Part shown: positions 6,676 to 12,798 of the stretch, piece after piece | Position numbering within the stretch: the stretch's first letter is position 1 | Layout of the letters: each line of letters begins with the position of its first letter | Source: Chloroflexota bacterium | GTDB lineage: Bacteria; Chloroflexota; Anaerolineae; Anaerolineales; Anaerolineaceae | Length of the DNA stretch: 12,798 bases | Direction of reading: 5' to 3' | Assembly (NCBI GenBank): GCA_029777225.1 | Contig: JAKOSR010000123.1 | Location: 1 to 12,798, forward strand | The notes under the pieces: generated by a model | What the model was told of the DNA's origin: nothing | Database searches by the model: none | What the model saw: the letters and a program-made list of their open reading frames with translations, nothing else | Position numbers and translations under genes: made by a program

Positions 6676-7095
6676 TTACTCCCCAGCCTTTCGCGTGGTC
6701 ACTGCAGATGATTCCGGCTGGAACCAACTTCGGATGACTTCGGGCGTGAACAACTCTTGAAGCGCTTTAGGGGATTTAAGGCGAAAATAGTACTTTTTTG
6801 GAGGCGTGACCCATGGCAATTTGGCACCCTGGGAGACTTTCGCCAAATCCAAGGGTTTGCTTAGCAAGGCCTTTTCGAACCAGGCGGAAGATTTTTGGTC
6901 GAGTCCTTCAGGGTACCCGGCGGCGAGCTGACGAAGGATTTCTTGTTTCATGCTGGTGTAAGTTCCCTTGCCCAACAAGACCAGCAGCACATAGAGGAAG
7001 ATTAGGAGGTTAATCCAAACACTATTGGCAATGTACAAATCGAGCAGTGCCGAACCAGTGGAGCCCAATAAACCACGGATAAAAGCATCAATCAT
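6676..7095 (-). CDS. Small membrane protein at the end of the PTS operon, unknown family
   Basis: I do not recognise this 139-residue protein. It has one clear transmembrane helix (about residues 27-43, INLLIFLYVLLVLLGKG). A mildly hydrophobic stretch precedes it (about 4-22). After it comes a soluble, probably cytoplasmic tail of about 95 residues rich in K, E and aromatic residues. The start is supported by GGAAAG 6 bases before the ATG. It is the last gene of the - strand series, 65 bases after the IIC gene and behind a strong hairpin. The position suggests a link to the PTS permease, such as an accessory or regulatory subunit, but that rests only on context. Confidence 0.75.
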   Translation of the reverse strand: MIDAFIRGLLGSTGSALLDLYIANSVWINLLIFLYVLLVLLGKGTYTSMKQEILRQLAAGYPEGLDQKSSAWFEKALLSKPLDLAKVSQGAKLPWVTPPKKYYFRLKSPKALQELFTPEVIRSWFQPESSAVTTRKAGE

Positions 7096-7119
7096 TATTT
7101 ACTTTCCAAATCGAAAGAA

Positions 7120-7144
7120 TCGGGGAGGGAAAATCCCTCCCCGA
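7120..7144 (-). terminator. Strong hairpin between IIC and the terminal membrane-protein gene (possible attenuator)
   Basis: TCGGGGAGGGA at 7120-7130 pairs perfectly with TCCCTCCCCGA at 7134-7144: 11 bp, 9 of them G-C, with a 3-base loop. Read on the - strand it starts 16 bases after the IIC stop and is followed by ATTCTTTCGATTT, which is T-rich but not a clean T-run. It could partly end transcription or protect the 3' end of the gatC message, so the downstream gene may be made at a lower level. Confidence 0.6.
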
Positions 7145-7160
7145 ATGCAAGCGAAAAAAA

Positions 7161-8579
7161 CTACTCCTCGGAAACTTCTTCCTTCGGAGCTCCGGCGATT
7201 TCTTCCCATTTCTTGGTGTTCTTGGAGAACAGGAAGATTAAAGCGCCAACAATCGCAGCGAGCACGACGAGCCCGATGGGGCCCCCGAGCCATTGCGTCA
7301 GCTTGGTGAAGAGCAGGTTTGGCCACAGGAAACCATCAGCGATGCTGGTGATTTTGGTAGCATTCTCGGGCAGTGAGAAGCCCGATTCAACAGCGGCTGC
7401 AGTGAAGAACGGGGACATAGCGGTGGCGATATAGAAGCCAACACCGAGTTCCAGGATGCCAGCGACAATCATGCGCACGATATTACCCTTCATGACAGGC
7501 GCCATCAAGGCCACTACGAACGGAATGACGGCCAAGTCAGCAAACAGGATGACACGGTTGCCAGGCAGGATGATGCTGAGCAGAATGGCAATCGGGACCA
7601 AGACCAGGGCGGTGGAAATCGCGGCGGGATGGCCGGTGAGGATGGCTGCATCCAAGCCGATGTAAATCTCACGGCCATTGGCGCGCTTCTGCATAAACTC
7701 GTTGGCGGCTTCTGATACAGGGATGAGACCTTCCATCAGGATGGAGACCATGCGAGGCAGGAGGAGCATAACCGCAGCCAGGTTCATGGCAACGCCGAGG
7801 ATGTCAGCGATGACTTTGAGCGTAGTCTTGCCCTCAGGAATCTTGAAGGCATACGCGAGGATACCGAGCACGGCGCCGATGATGAAGCCCATGACCACGG
7901 GTTCGCCGAAGAGACCCCACTTCTTGCGAATGGATTCAGGATCAGCCTTGAGGTCGCGCAGACCGGGGATTTTTTCGAAGACCCAGTTCACCAGGATGGC
8001 AAAGGGAACGCCAGGGGCTGCCGTTAAGTGGGGGATAGAAATCCCAGGCACGTTATAGAAGCGCTGGACAGCTTTGGCCGTCCAGTCGCCCAGGAAGAGG
8101 GCCAGAGCGGCGGCAATGGCAGCGGCGATGAAGCCATAGACTACGTTTTTCGTGGCGATGGAGACCAGGGAGCCAAGGAACGCGAAGTGCCAGTAATTCC
8201 ACACATCCACATTCAGGGTTTTGGTCAGCCGTAATGCCAGGAAGACGATATTGACAATCAAAGCAATCGGGATGACTGCCAAGCCGACATTGGTACCAAA
8301 GGCAATGGAGGCAGCCGCAGGCCAACCCACATCGAAGATGTCGCGTTGGATACCAAGATTATTGGTGAGCGCCTGGCCAACGTTGGTGAGCACAGTGCCC
8401 ATCAGACCGGTCACAAGACCGATGCCGATGAAGGCGATACCGACGGTAATGCCAGCGCGGAAAGCGCGACCGAATTTAGCCCCAAGAACCAGTGCCAGGA
8501 TGATGATGATGATTGGCAGTAGGATGGTGGAACCGAAGGTATCGAAGAAAAGCTTTAAACCAGAAAGAATAGAATCCAT
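7161..8579 (-). CDS. gatC: PTS galactitol-type permease, subunit IIC
   Basis: This is the membrane channel subunit of a galactitol-family (Gat) phosphotransferase system, which imports a sugar alcohol while the IIB partner phosphorylates it. It has 472 residues, slightly longer than typical GatC, with many hydrophobic helices across the whole length and a charged C-terminus rich in E and K. The stretch around residues 195-240 (TAAPGVPFAILVNWVFEKIPG, then a polar segment ending WGLFGEPVVMGF) is the conserved cytoplasmic part of this family. AGAGGA lies 7 bases before the ATG. It follows IIB by 42 bases. Galactitol itself is only one possible substrate; related permeases carry other polyols and pentitols. 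Confidence 0.92.
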   Translation of the reverse strand: MDSILSGLKLFFDTFGSTILLPIIIIILALVLGAKFGRAFRAGITVGIAFIGIGLVTGLMGTVLTNVGQALTNNLGIQRDIFDVGWPAAASIAFGTNVGLAVIPIALIVNIVFLALRLTKTLNVDVWNYWHFAFLGSLVSIATKNVVYGFIAAAIAAALALFLGDWTAKAVQRFYNVPGISIPHLTAAPGVPFAILVNWVFEKIPGLRDLKADPESIRKKWGLFGEPVVMGFIIGAVLGILAYAFKIPEGKTTLKVIADILGVAMNLAAVMLLLPRMVSILMEGLIPVSEAANEFMQKRANGREIYIGLDAAILTGHPAAISTALVLVPIAILLSIILPGNRVILFADLAVIPFVVALMAPVMKGNIVRMIVAGILELGVGFYIATAMSPFFTAAAVESGFSLPENATKITSIADGFLWPNLLFTKLTQWLGGPIGLVVLAAIVGALIFLFSKNTKKWEEIAGAPKEEVSEE

Positions 8580-8621
8580 GTTTTTCCTCTTTTAATCTAA
8601 ATAAAATTTTGGAAACCCGAA

Positions 8622-8906
8622 TTACTTCAATTTTTCAATGATTTGCTCGACTACAGCCTCCTTTCCGATGCCTGTCAGGAATGCGAGGGTATGAATGACT
8701 GGTTTGCCATGATCCATCGCGACAGGGGTCGTGGTCACGATTAAATCCGCGTCCTGGGCCAGGCTTGGAACTTCACTGGCTTTACATTGGCGGATAGTAG
8801 CCTGGATACCCCGCTTCTCCAACGCTTCTTCAATCGCCTTGGCGACAACTGTTGAGGTGGCGATTGCAGTACCACACGCGACCAAAATTCGTTTTTTACC
8901 TAACAT
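8622..8906 (-). CDS. gatB: PTS galactitol-type subunit IIB
   Basis: This cytoplasmic phosphocarrier takes the phosphoryl group from IIA onto a cysteine and passes it to the incoming polyol. It is 94 residues, the same length as E. coli GatB as I recall it. The phospho-acceptor is C11 in the P-loop-like ILVACGTAIATSTVVA (7-22). DADLIVTTT (52-60) and IHTLAFLTGIG (71-81) also fit GatB. An excellent Shine-Dalgarno (AAGGAGG, 8912-8918 read on the - strand) precedes the ATG. It is the first gene after a 245-base gap, so it may have its own promoter. Confidence 0.93.
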   Translation of the reverse strand: MLGKKRILVACGTAIATSTVVAKAIEEALEKRGIQATIRQCKASEVPSLAQDADLIVTTTPVAMDHGKPVIHTLAFLTGIGKEAVVEQIIEKLK

Positions 8907-9151
8907 ACGGTCCTCCTTATTGCAAAAATATTTACGAAGCTGACAAAATTAATCTTACCGTCGAGTTTTCATTATGAAACGAAATAGGACAAAAATCCAT
9001 CTTTTCGTCCCGGTTATATGATTTTTACCCGATGTATTAATCATAAATGCAATAAACATGCCTATCCCTATGAAGCAAGAAAGTTTGTTTTTTTATTGAA
9101 GAATTCGATTTTCAGATTATGCCGCAACAAGGAAATTGGGACCCGCACAAC
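8907..9151 (-). promoter_or_regulatory. AT-rich 245-base leader upstream of gatB with two inverted repeats
   Basis: This non-coding gap is far more AT-rich than its surroundings. It contains a 13-base palindrome (TTTCA TTA TGAAA, 8967-8979) that overlaps a CATAAT on the - strand, a possible -10. It also contains a 9-bp stem (GGACAAAAA at 8987-8995 with TTTTCGTCC at 9002-9010, one G-U pair in the - strand RNA). The -35 positions I tested are poor, so the promoter is not secure. The layout (palindrome, stem, strong ribosome site) suits an operator or an antitermination leader controlling the IIB/IIC genes separately from the upstream enzymes. No regulator gene is in the window. Confidence 0.4.
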
Positions 9152-10420
9152 CTAATCGGCCACCTGTTCAAAACCAACGCCCATATACCTAAATAGCTTG
9201 ACAATGGTGAACGGATTGCGCAAGTAATGGCCGTAGGCCAGGGCTTCATGGATATCCTGGCGCGTCAGGTGGATGAGCCCGGGGTCTGTGGGCAGGCCTG
9301 CCTGCCTCATCATCTCCACGATTTCAGCAGACGTGGGCACACGCCGGGCGATGGCCTGGATTTCGTCCCAATTTGCAATTACGCGTTCCTTCAAGGTCAG
9401 GAATTGCTCCTGGGTCAGACCGAGGAACTGGCGCTGGGCTTTGAGAACCTGGTCCGCCATGGGGCCAAACACCTGCTGGATGACGCGCGTCTCTTCAGCT
9501 GCACCGGGCAGTTGCTGGTTTTGCAGGAGCTCCATGGCTTGCGCGCGGCTGATGCCCCGCAGGATTTCGTAGAGTTTGGCGATGAGCGTGGTGGCGTAGG
9601 CAACCTTGGTGCCATGAAAGACCTCCGGCCGCCCTTCCCGCATCATCTTCATTTCCCAATAATGCGAACAGGAATGTTCCGAGCCGGATGCCGGCCTGGA
9701 ATTGCCCGCCAGGGCCATGCAAATACCCACGTCAACCAGGCTGTCGGTGAGCGCTTTGATGGCCTGCTCCCAATTCGCGTCCAACGTAGGCAACAAACCC
9801 ACCACCTTATGCAACCCCGCGGAGGTGCGGCTATCGAGTTCGGGTGAGTAGGCATCCGCCCAGAGCAAGCCGCCCAGAGCCCAGTCGGCGAGGGCAGTAA
9901 ACTTGCCCAACACATCGCCAAACCCGGCGGATATCATCGCGCGCGGTGCATGGGACAGCACGTCCAGGTCCGCGAAAATCGCGATGGGTGGTTTGCTGAT
10001 GATGGTTTGCTTCATGCCGTCCAGGGTGAGCGCGCTGCCAGAGGAGGCGTAGCCATCCATGCTGGGCGCGGTGGGCATGCTGATGAAGGCCGACTTGGTT
10101 CTCAGGGCGACAAAGCGGGTCAAGTCCGTGAGCGTGCCGGAGCCCACTGAGAGGAAGGTGGTTTGGGTGTCGTCCACCTGGGTGAAGATTTTTGTGATGT
10201 AGCGGTCATCGGGGTGAACCGGGTCCCCATGCAGGATGATAACGCGGACCGAAATGCCGTCTTGCTTTAGTGCCTGCTCCGCACGCTTTCCCAGGATGGG
10301 GTAAAGGTTTTGGTCGGTCACCAGGGTTATATGCTTGAAGTCGTTTTGGTGACAAAATTGGGCCAAATGTTCCACCGCGCGCGTATCGTTGGTAAATACC
10401 GGTTCAATTCCTGATATCAC
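9152..10420 (-). CDS. AraM/sn-glycerol-1-phosphate dehydrogenase-family enzyme
   Basis: This NAD(P)-dependent, metal-containing dehydrogenase belongs to the AraM/EgsA branch of the iron-alcohol-dehydrogenase superfamily. Characterised members interconvert dihydroxyacetone phosphate and sn-glycerol-1-phosphate. The 422-residue protein has the dinucleotide motif VGSGTLTDLTRF (92-103) and ISMPTAPSMDGYAS (113-126), which is typical of the AraM branch. Metal ligands D169 (GFGDVLGK), H249 (SGSEHSCSHYWE) and H269 (VFHGTKVAYAT) are all in place, so it should be active. It starts with GTG at 10420, with AGG 6 bases upstream. In a PTS locus its substrate is more likely a polyol phosphate than a lipid precursor, but that is inference. 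The 90-base gap upstream holds only a weak 6-bp hairpin (10459-10474). Confidence 0.87.
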   Translation of the reverse strand: MISGIEPVFTNDTRAVEHLAQFCHQNDFKHITLVTDQNLYPILGKRAEQALKQDGISVRVIILHGDPVHPDDRYITKIFTQVDDTQTTFLSVGSGTLTDLTRFVALRTKSAFISMPTAPSMDGYASSGSALTLDGMKQTIISKPPIAIFADLDVLSHAPRAMISAGFGDVLGKFTALADWALGGLLWADAYSPELDSRTSAGLHKVVGLLPTLDANWEQAIKALTDSLVDVGICMALAGNSRPASGSEHSCSHYWEMKMMREGRPEVFHGTKVAYATTLIAKLYEILRGISRAQAMELLQNQQLPGAAEETRVIQQVFGPMADQVLKAQRQFLGLTQEQFLTLKERVIANWDEIQAIARRVPTSAEIVEMMRQAGLPTDPGLIHLTRQDIHEALAYGHYLRNPFTIVKLFRYMGVGFEQVAD

Positions 10421-10510
10421 AACAACCTATCTTTCCATTTCCTTTTCATCCGTGGCTTTACAACACGGGTTGTAGAATTGCATGTGTCCTCATGCTTAAC
10501 ACCGGCGGTG

Positions 10511-11152
10511 TCATGTCGGTTCGAAAGTCATCCCTCGGGCGTGTAAGTTTTGCCAACAAATCCATTCCAGATACGTGGCCCGCTCCAGGGCTTGGTAAGG
10601 CGTGGAGCCAAGACTCAAAAGCCCCAAATCCCGCAGGTAAAGCTGCTGGGTGTCTCCGAGCGAGGCTTCCAGGTTTGAAAGCGCGCAGAGCGTGACGGTG
10701 CCGGTGAGGGCTTCCAGGCCTGGCAGGCAGGCAAAATCTGGCATGCTGCCAGAGGACAGGACCAAGCTGGCATACCGCGGATGGCAAAATAGAACGGCGT
10801 TTTGCGCGGTGGCAGCGTAAACCAGCTGGTGCAGTACCACGTTGGACGGCGAGAATTGGGGCATGTCCTCCCCGGTGGGCGTCACGTTCAGGATGACAAG
10901 GTCATCAGAGCGCGCTTCCGCTAGGGGTGTGCCCTGTTTGAGCGTGAGAAAATGGGTCTTGTTCAGGCGAAGACTGAGCTCGGAGTAGGCTCCCAGCGCC
11001 AAACCATAAGTCGCACAACGACGGGCGGCGTTCAGGAACTTTTCCTGGACGTCCTTCGAGGCTAAGGTGACAACCGCACGGTTGCCACTGGCTCCCGTGC
11101 GGTTCACCAAACTCACAATGGCGTTTGTGGCGCGCTTGTAAGATTCAAACAT
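10511..11152 (-). CDS. Class II aldolase/adducin-family protein, active site degenerate
   Basis: The 213-residue protein aligns by eye along most of L-fuculose-1-phosphate aldolase (FucA) but lacks nearly all its catalytic residues. The FucA PSSE segment is SPSN here, putting N104 where the catalytic Glu73 belongs. The zinc HxH (H92, H94) is FCH here, so F122 replaces the first His and only H124 remains. The later HHG is DLG, with L176 replacing the third zinc His155. The GN of the phosphate-binding loop is also gone (GAYSELSLR). The fold core and the C-terminal helix look intact and the frame is open, so it is not an obvious pseudogene. A non-enzymatic or binding role is likely. It starts 9 bases after the SAF-domain dehydrogenase gene, so the two are surely co-transcribed. 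Confidence 0.8.
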   Translation of the reverse strand: MFESYKRATNAIVSLVNRTGASGNRAVVTLASKDVQEKFLNAARRCATYGLALGAYSELSLRLNKTHFLTLKQGTPLAEARSDDLVILNVTPTGEDMPQFSPSNVVLHQLVYAATAQNAVLFCHPRYASLVLSSGSMPDFACLPGLEALTGTVTLCALSNLEASLGDTQQLYLRDLGLLSLGSTPYQALERATYLEWICWQNLHARGMTFEPT

Positions 11153-11161
11153 CGCTGTGGC

Positions 11162-12463
11162 TTAACCCCACACCATGCGGTCCTGCTCGCGGCGCAGCTT
11201 GACAATCAAATCATTTTCGCGCAGCTGGATCTGGTCATAACGGATAGCCTCACCCTGCTTGACAGGCGCGGTCAGCACACCGCCAACGGCACAACCAATC
11301 GGGACGAGATTCTCCGCCCGGGCCACTTCAGCCTTTTCAATCATGGCGTAGACGGTGTAGCCGCCCAGGGCATCGATTGTGTCTCCGGGTTGGAGGTCCT
11401 TTTTGGCCACGGCCAGGCTTTCGCAGACAGGCTTGAAGCGCATGTTGAGGGTTTCGCGTTTGTCCATGACCACGTTGGCAATCGTGATGGGCGATTCCAG
11501 GTTGGCCAGATGGAAGGGGCGGTAAAGGCTCCAATAGCCATTGTTGCCACCGGCCAGGCCAAGATAGGTCAAGTCGGCCTTAATCTTAGGTTGGTCCGTG
11601 GTGATGACCACAAACACACCCGGCGCTGGGCCTACGGCGTAATCCACGAAGCCCTTGGTGTTGAAGATGCCGCCGGCCTCTTTGGGTACGAAGACCTTGG
11701 CCAGGTCGCGCCAATCGCAGGCCGGACCATGCGCGCCGCGAACTTCTGGCTGAAAGCCCACACCGTTGCCGATGGATGTCATCTCGACCATGGTCTTGGT
11801 GCCGTCCACGAAGGATGCCAGCATTTTCGGGCTCATGTTCTTGGCTTTGGCCCTCTCGGCCAGGTTGGTCGGGTTGCCGGTGCGGTCCAGCGGATTGTTT
11901 TTGCCCTTGCCAATCATCGCAATTTCGAAGCCAAGCGCGTCGGCCCAGTCGTAGATTTCCTTGATTGAACCCGGTTCATCACCTGCAATCAACGAGTAAA
12001 CGACGTCTTTTTCAATGGCCTTCTGCGTCAGATAATACCCGATGGTCGCGTCGGTCTCAACATTCATGTTGATGACGGGCTTGCCAGCTTCAATAGCCGA
12101 GTTACATACGATCGCGCCGACATTAGGGATGCCGGTGCACTCCACGATGGCATCCAAGGCCTGGATTTTCACCAGGAAATCGGCGGAATGCGTGGCAACG
12201 CGATGCCCTTCCAATACAAATTGATTGGCCTTGTCGAGGTCGTCTTCCTCCCAGTGGACAAGGCTTGGGTCCACACTCGCTTCAACATAGGCATCAAAGG
12301 CGCGTGTAGGCATGACATCGGATACAGCCACAACCTTCAGGCCATGCATTTTTTCTACCTGGGAAATCAAGCCGGTTCCCATTTGGCCGGCACCAACCAA
12401 ACCAATCCGGTAGGGTCCCGCAGATTTTTCCCGTTCAATTAATCGTTCTTTCAATGTTGACAT
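11162..12463 (-). CDS. Rossmann-fold dehydrogenase with C-terminal SAF domain (COG4091-type)
   Basis: The 433-residue protein has an N-terminal NAD(P)-binding Rossmann domain with GLVGAGQMG at 21-29. Next come an aspartate/homoserine-dehydrogenase-like middle (IVECTGIPNVGAIV at 111-124, and the region about 140-300) and a C-terminal SAF domain (about 350-420). This is the arrangement of the 'predicted homoserine dehydrogenase' family, which is common in sugar-alcohol and sugar-acid loci. The real substrate is not established, and true homoserine dehydrogenase activity seems unlikely here. It probably oxidises or reduces a phosphorylated polyol, ketose or derived acid. It is cytoplasmic. The ATG follows AGAGG and lies 8 bases after the stop of the IIA gene. 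Confidence 0.85.
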   Translation of the reverse strand: MSTLKERLIEREKSAGPYRIGLVGAGQMGTGLISQVEKMHGLKVVAVSDVMPTRAFDAYVEASVDPSLVHWEEDDLDKANQFVLEGHRVATHSADFLVKIQALDAIVECTGIPNVGAIVCNSAIEAGKPVINMNVETDATIGYYLTQKAIEKDVVYSLIAGDEPGSIKEIYDWADALGFEIAMIGKGKNNPLDRTGNPTNLAERAKAKNMSPKMLASFVDGTKTMVEMTSIGNGVGFQPEVRGAHGPACDWRDLAKVFVPKEAGGIFNTKGFVDYAVGPAPGVFVVITTDQPKIKADLTYLGLAGGNNGYWSLYRPFHLANLESPITIANVVMDKRETLNMRFKPVCESLAVAKKDLQPGDTIDALGGYTVYAMIEKAEVARAENLVPIGCAVGGVLTAPVKQGEAIRYDQIQLRENDLIVKLRREQDRMVWG

Positions 12464-12471
12464 ACTTGCCT

Positions 12472-12798
12472 CTATTTTTCTTCGGATATTTCAATGATGG
12501 AACCGGGGTGCATCAAAACCAGCGGTTTTTGTTCCACGCAGACATCCCCCGGCATTTCCACTTCGGTCTGGCCATTGAATTTCAACACCAAGTGACCCAG
12601 GTTTTTGAAGTTTACATTTGCCACTTCACCAACAGCCAAAATTTGATACTTTTCACCATCGAGAGAGATTTGGTCGCCTGGGACCAGGTCCGCTTCCAGA
12701 TTCTTGCCATCGTGAATGACAGAAAACTCGTATAACTCCTGAGGTGCGCTTTCACCGAAAAATACCAAAATACCAGCGTCAGTAAATTCACTGACCAA
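12472..12798 (-). CDS. srlB: PTS glucitol/sorbitol-type subunit IIA, N-terminus cut by window edge
   Basis: This is the phosphocarrier IIA of the glucitol (Gut/Srl) PTS family, which receives the phosphoryl group from HPr on a histidine. The 108 visible residues match SrlB closely: FFGESAPQELYEFSVIHDG, with H29 of this fragment at the position of the phospho-His43 of E. coli SrlB. AVGEVANVNFKNLGHLVLKFNG and the final PGSIIEI also match. About 14 N-terminal residues are missing past base 12798. The apparent TTG at the edge is internal rather than a start. Finding a glucitol-type IIA ahead of galactitol-type IIB/IIC is unusual. Confidence 0.9.
   Translation of the reverse strand: MVSEFTDAGILVFFGESAPQELYEFSVIHDGKNLEADLVPGDQISLDGEKYQILAVGEVANVNFKNLGHLVLKFNGQTEVEMPGDVCVEQKPLVLMHPGSIIEISEEK

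Noticed and set aside
9227..9847. Long + strand open frame (206 codons) opposite the AraM-like gene
   Set aside because: It lies antisense within a gene whose family motifs and metal ligands are all intact, and its translation has no recognisable domain; the same holds for the other long antisense frames at 1562-2185, 3592-4200 and 11390-11968.
10495..10513. Possible selenocysteine read-through at the TGA ending the class II aldolase-like gene, with a small hairpin next to it
   Set aside because: The hairpin (stem ACACC/GGTGT) starts inside the stop codon itself, so its loop is far too close to the TGA for a SECIS, and read-through would add only five residues before TAA.

Overview
The window looks like a piece of a bacterial chromosome, most plausibly from the Chloroflexota (Anaerolineae-like). 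That placement is an inference. It rests on a moderately GC-rich sequence, a lipoprotein with a Pro/Thr-rich linker after its lipobox, and start codons that follow closely behind -10-like hexamers with no Shine-Dalgarno site. There are no rRNA or tRNA genes, CRISPR arrays, transposases or phage genes.

Left part (about 1-5000, + strand): a compact run of housekeeping and redox genes. It begins with a small four-helix membrane protein whose start lies 7 bases after a TATAAT box. It continues with selA (selenocysteine synthase), an M24 aminopeptidase-like metallohydrolase that overlaps selA by 4 bases, and tsaD (tRNA t6A synthesis) 2 bases later. After a 57-base gap come a short zinc-ribbon protein and an OsmC/YhfA-like protein. 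A short hairpin sits between these last two genes. A perfect 15-bp inverted repeat follows the OsmC gene.

Middle (about 5000-6675): a separately transcribed lipoprotein with an M1-type (gluzincin) metallopeptidase domain. It ends at a well-formed intrinsic terminator, where it meets the - strand operon head-on.

Right part (about 6676-12798, all - strand, read right to left): a sugar-alcohol phosphotransferase (PTS) locus. In order of transcription it encodes a glucitol-type IIA domain (cut by the window edge), a Rossmann/SAF-domain dehydrogenase of the 'predicted homoserine dehydrogenase' (COG4091) type, a class II aldolase homologue that has lost its catalytic and most of its metal-binding residues, an AraM/glycerol-1-phosphate-dehydrogenase-like enzyme, then after a 245-base AT-rich gap the galactitol-type IIB and IIC, and finally a small one-helix membrane protein behind a strong hairpin. 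Together these suggest uptake and phosphorylation of a polyol followed by NAD(P)-linked oxidation. The substrate cannot be read from the sequence. The unusual parts are the mix of a glucitol-type IIA with galactitol-type IIB/IIC, the apparently dead aldolase, and the unrecognised membrane protein at the end of the operon.

The most interesting items are this composite PTS locus with its pseudo-aldolase, and a speculative C-terminal selenocysteine signal (TGA followed by a SECIS-like hairpin) at the end of the zinc-ribbon gene, about 2.6 kb downstream of selA.
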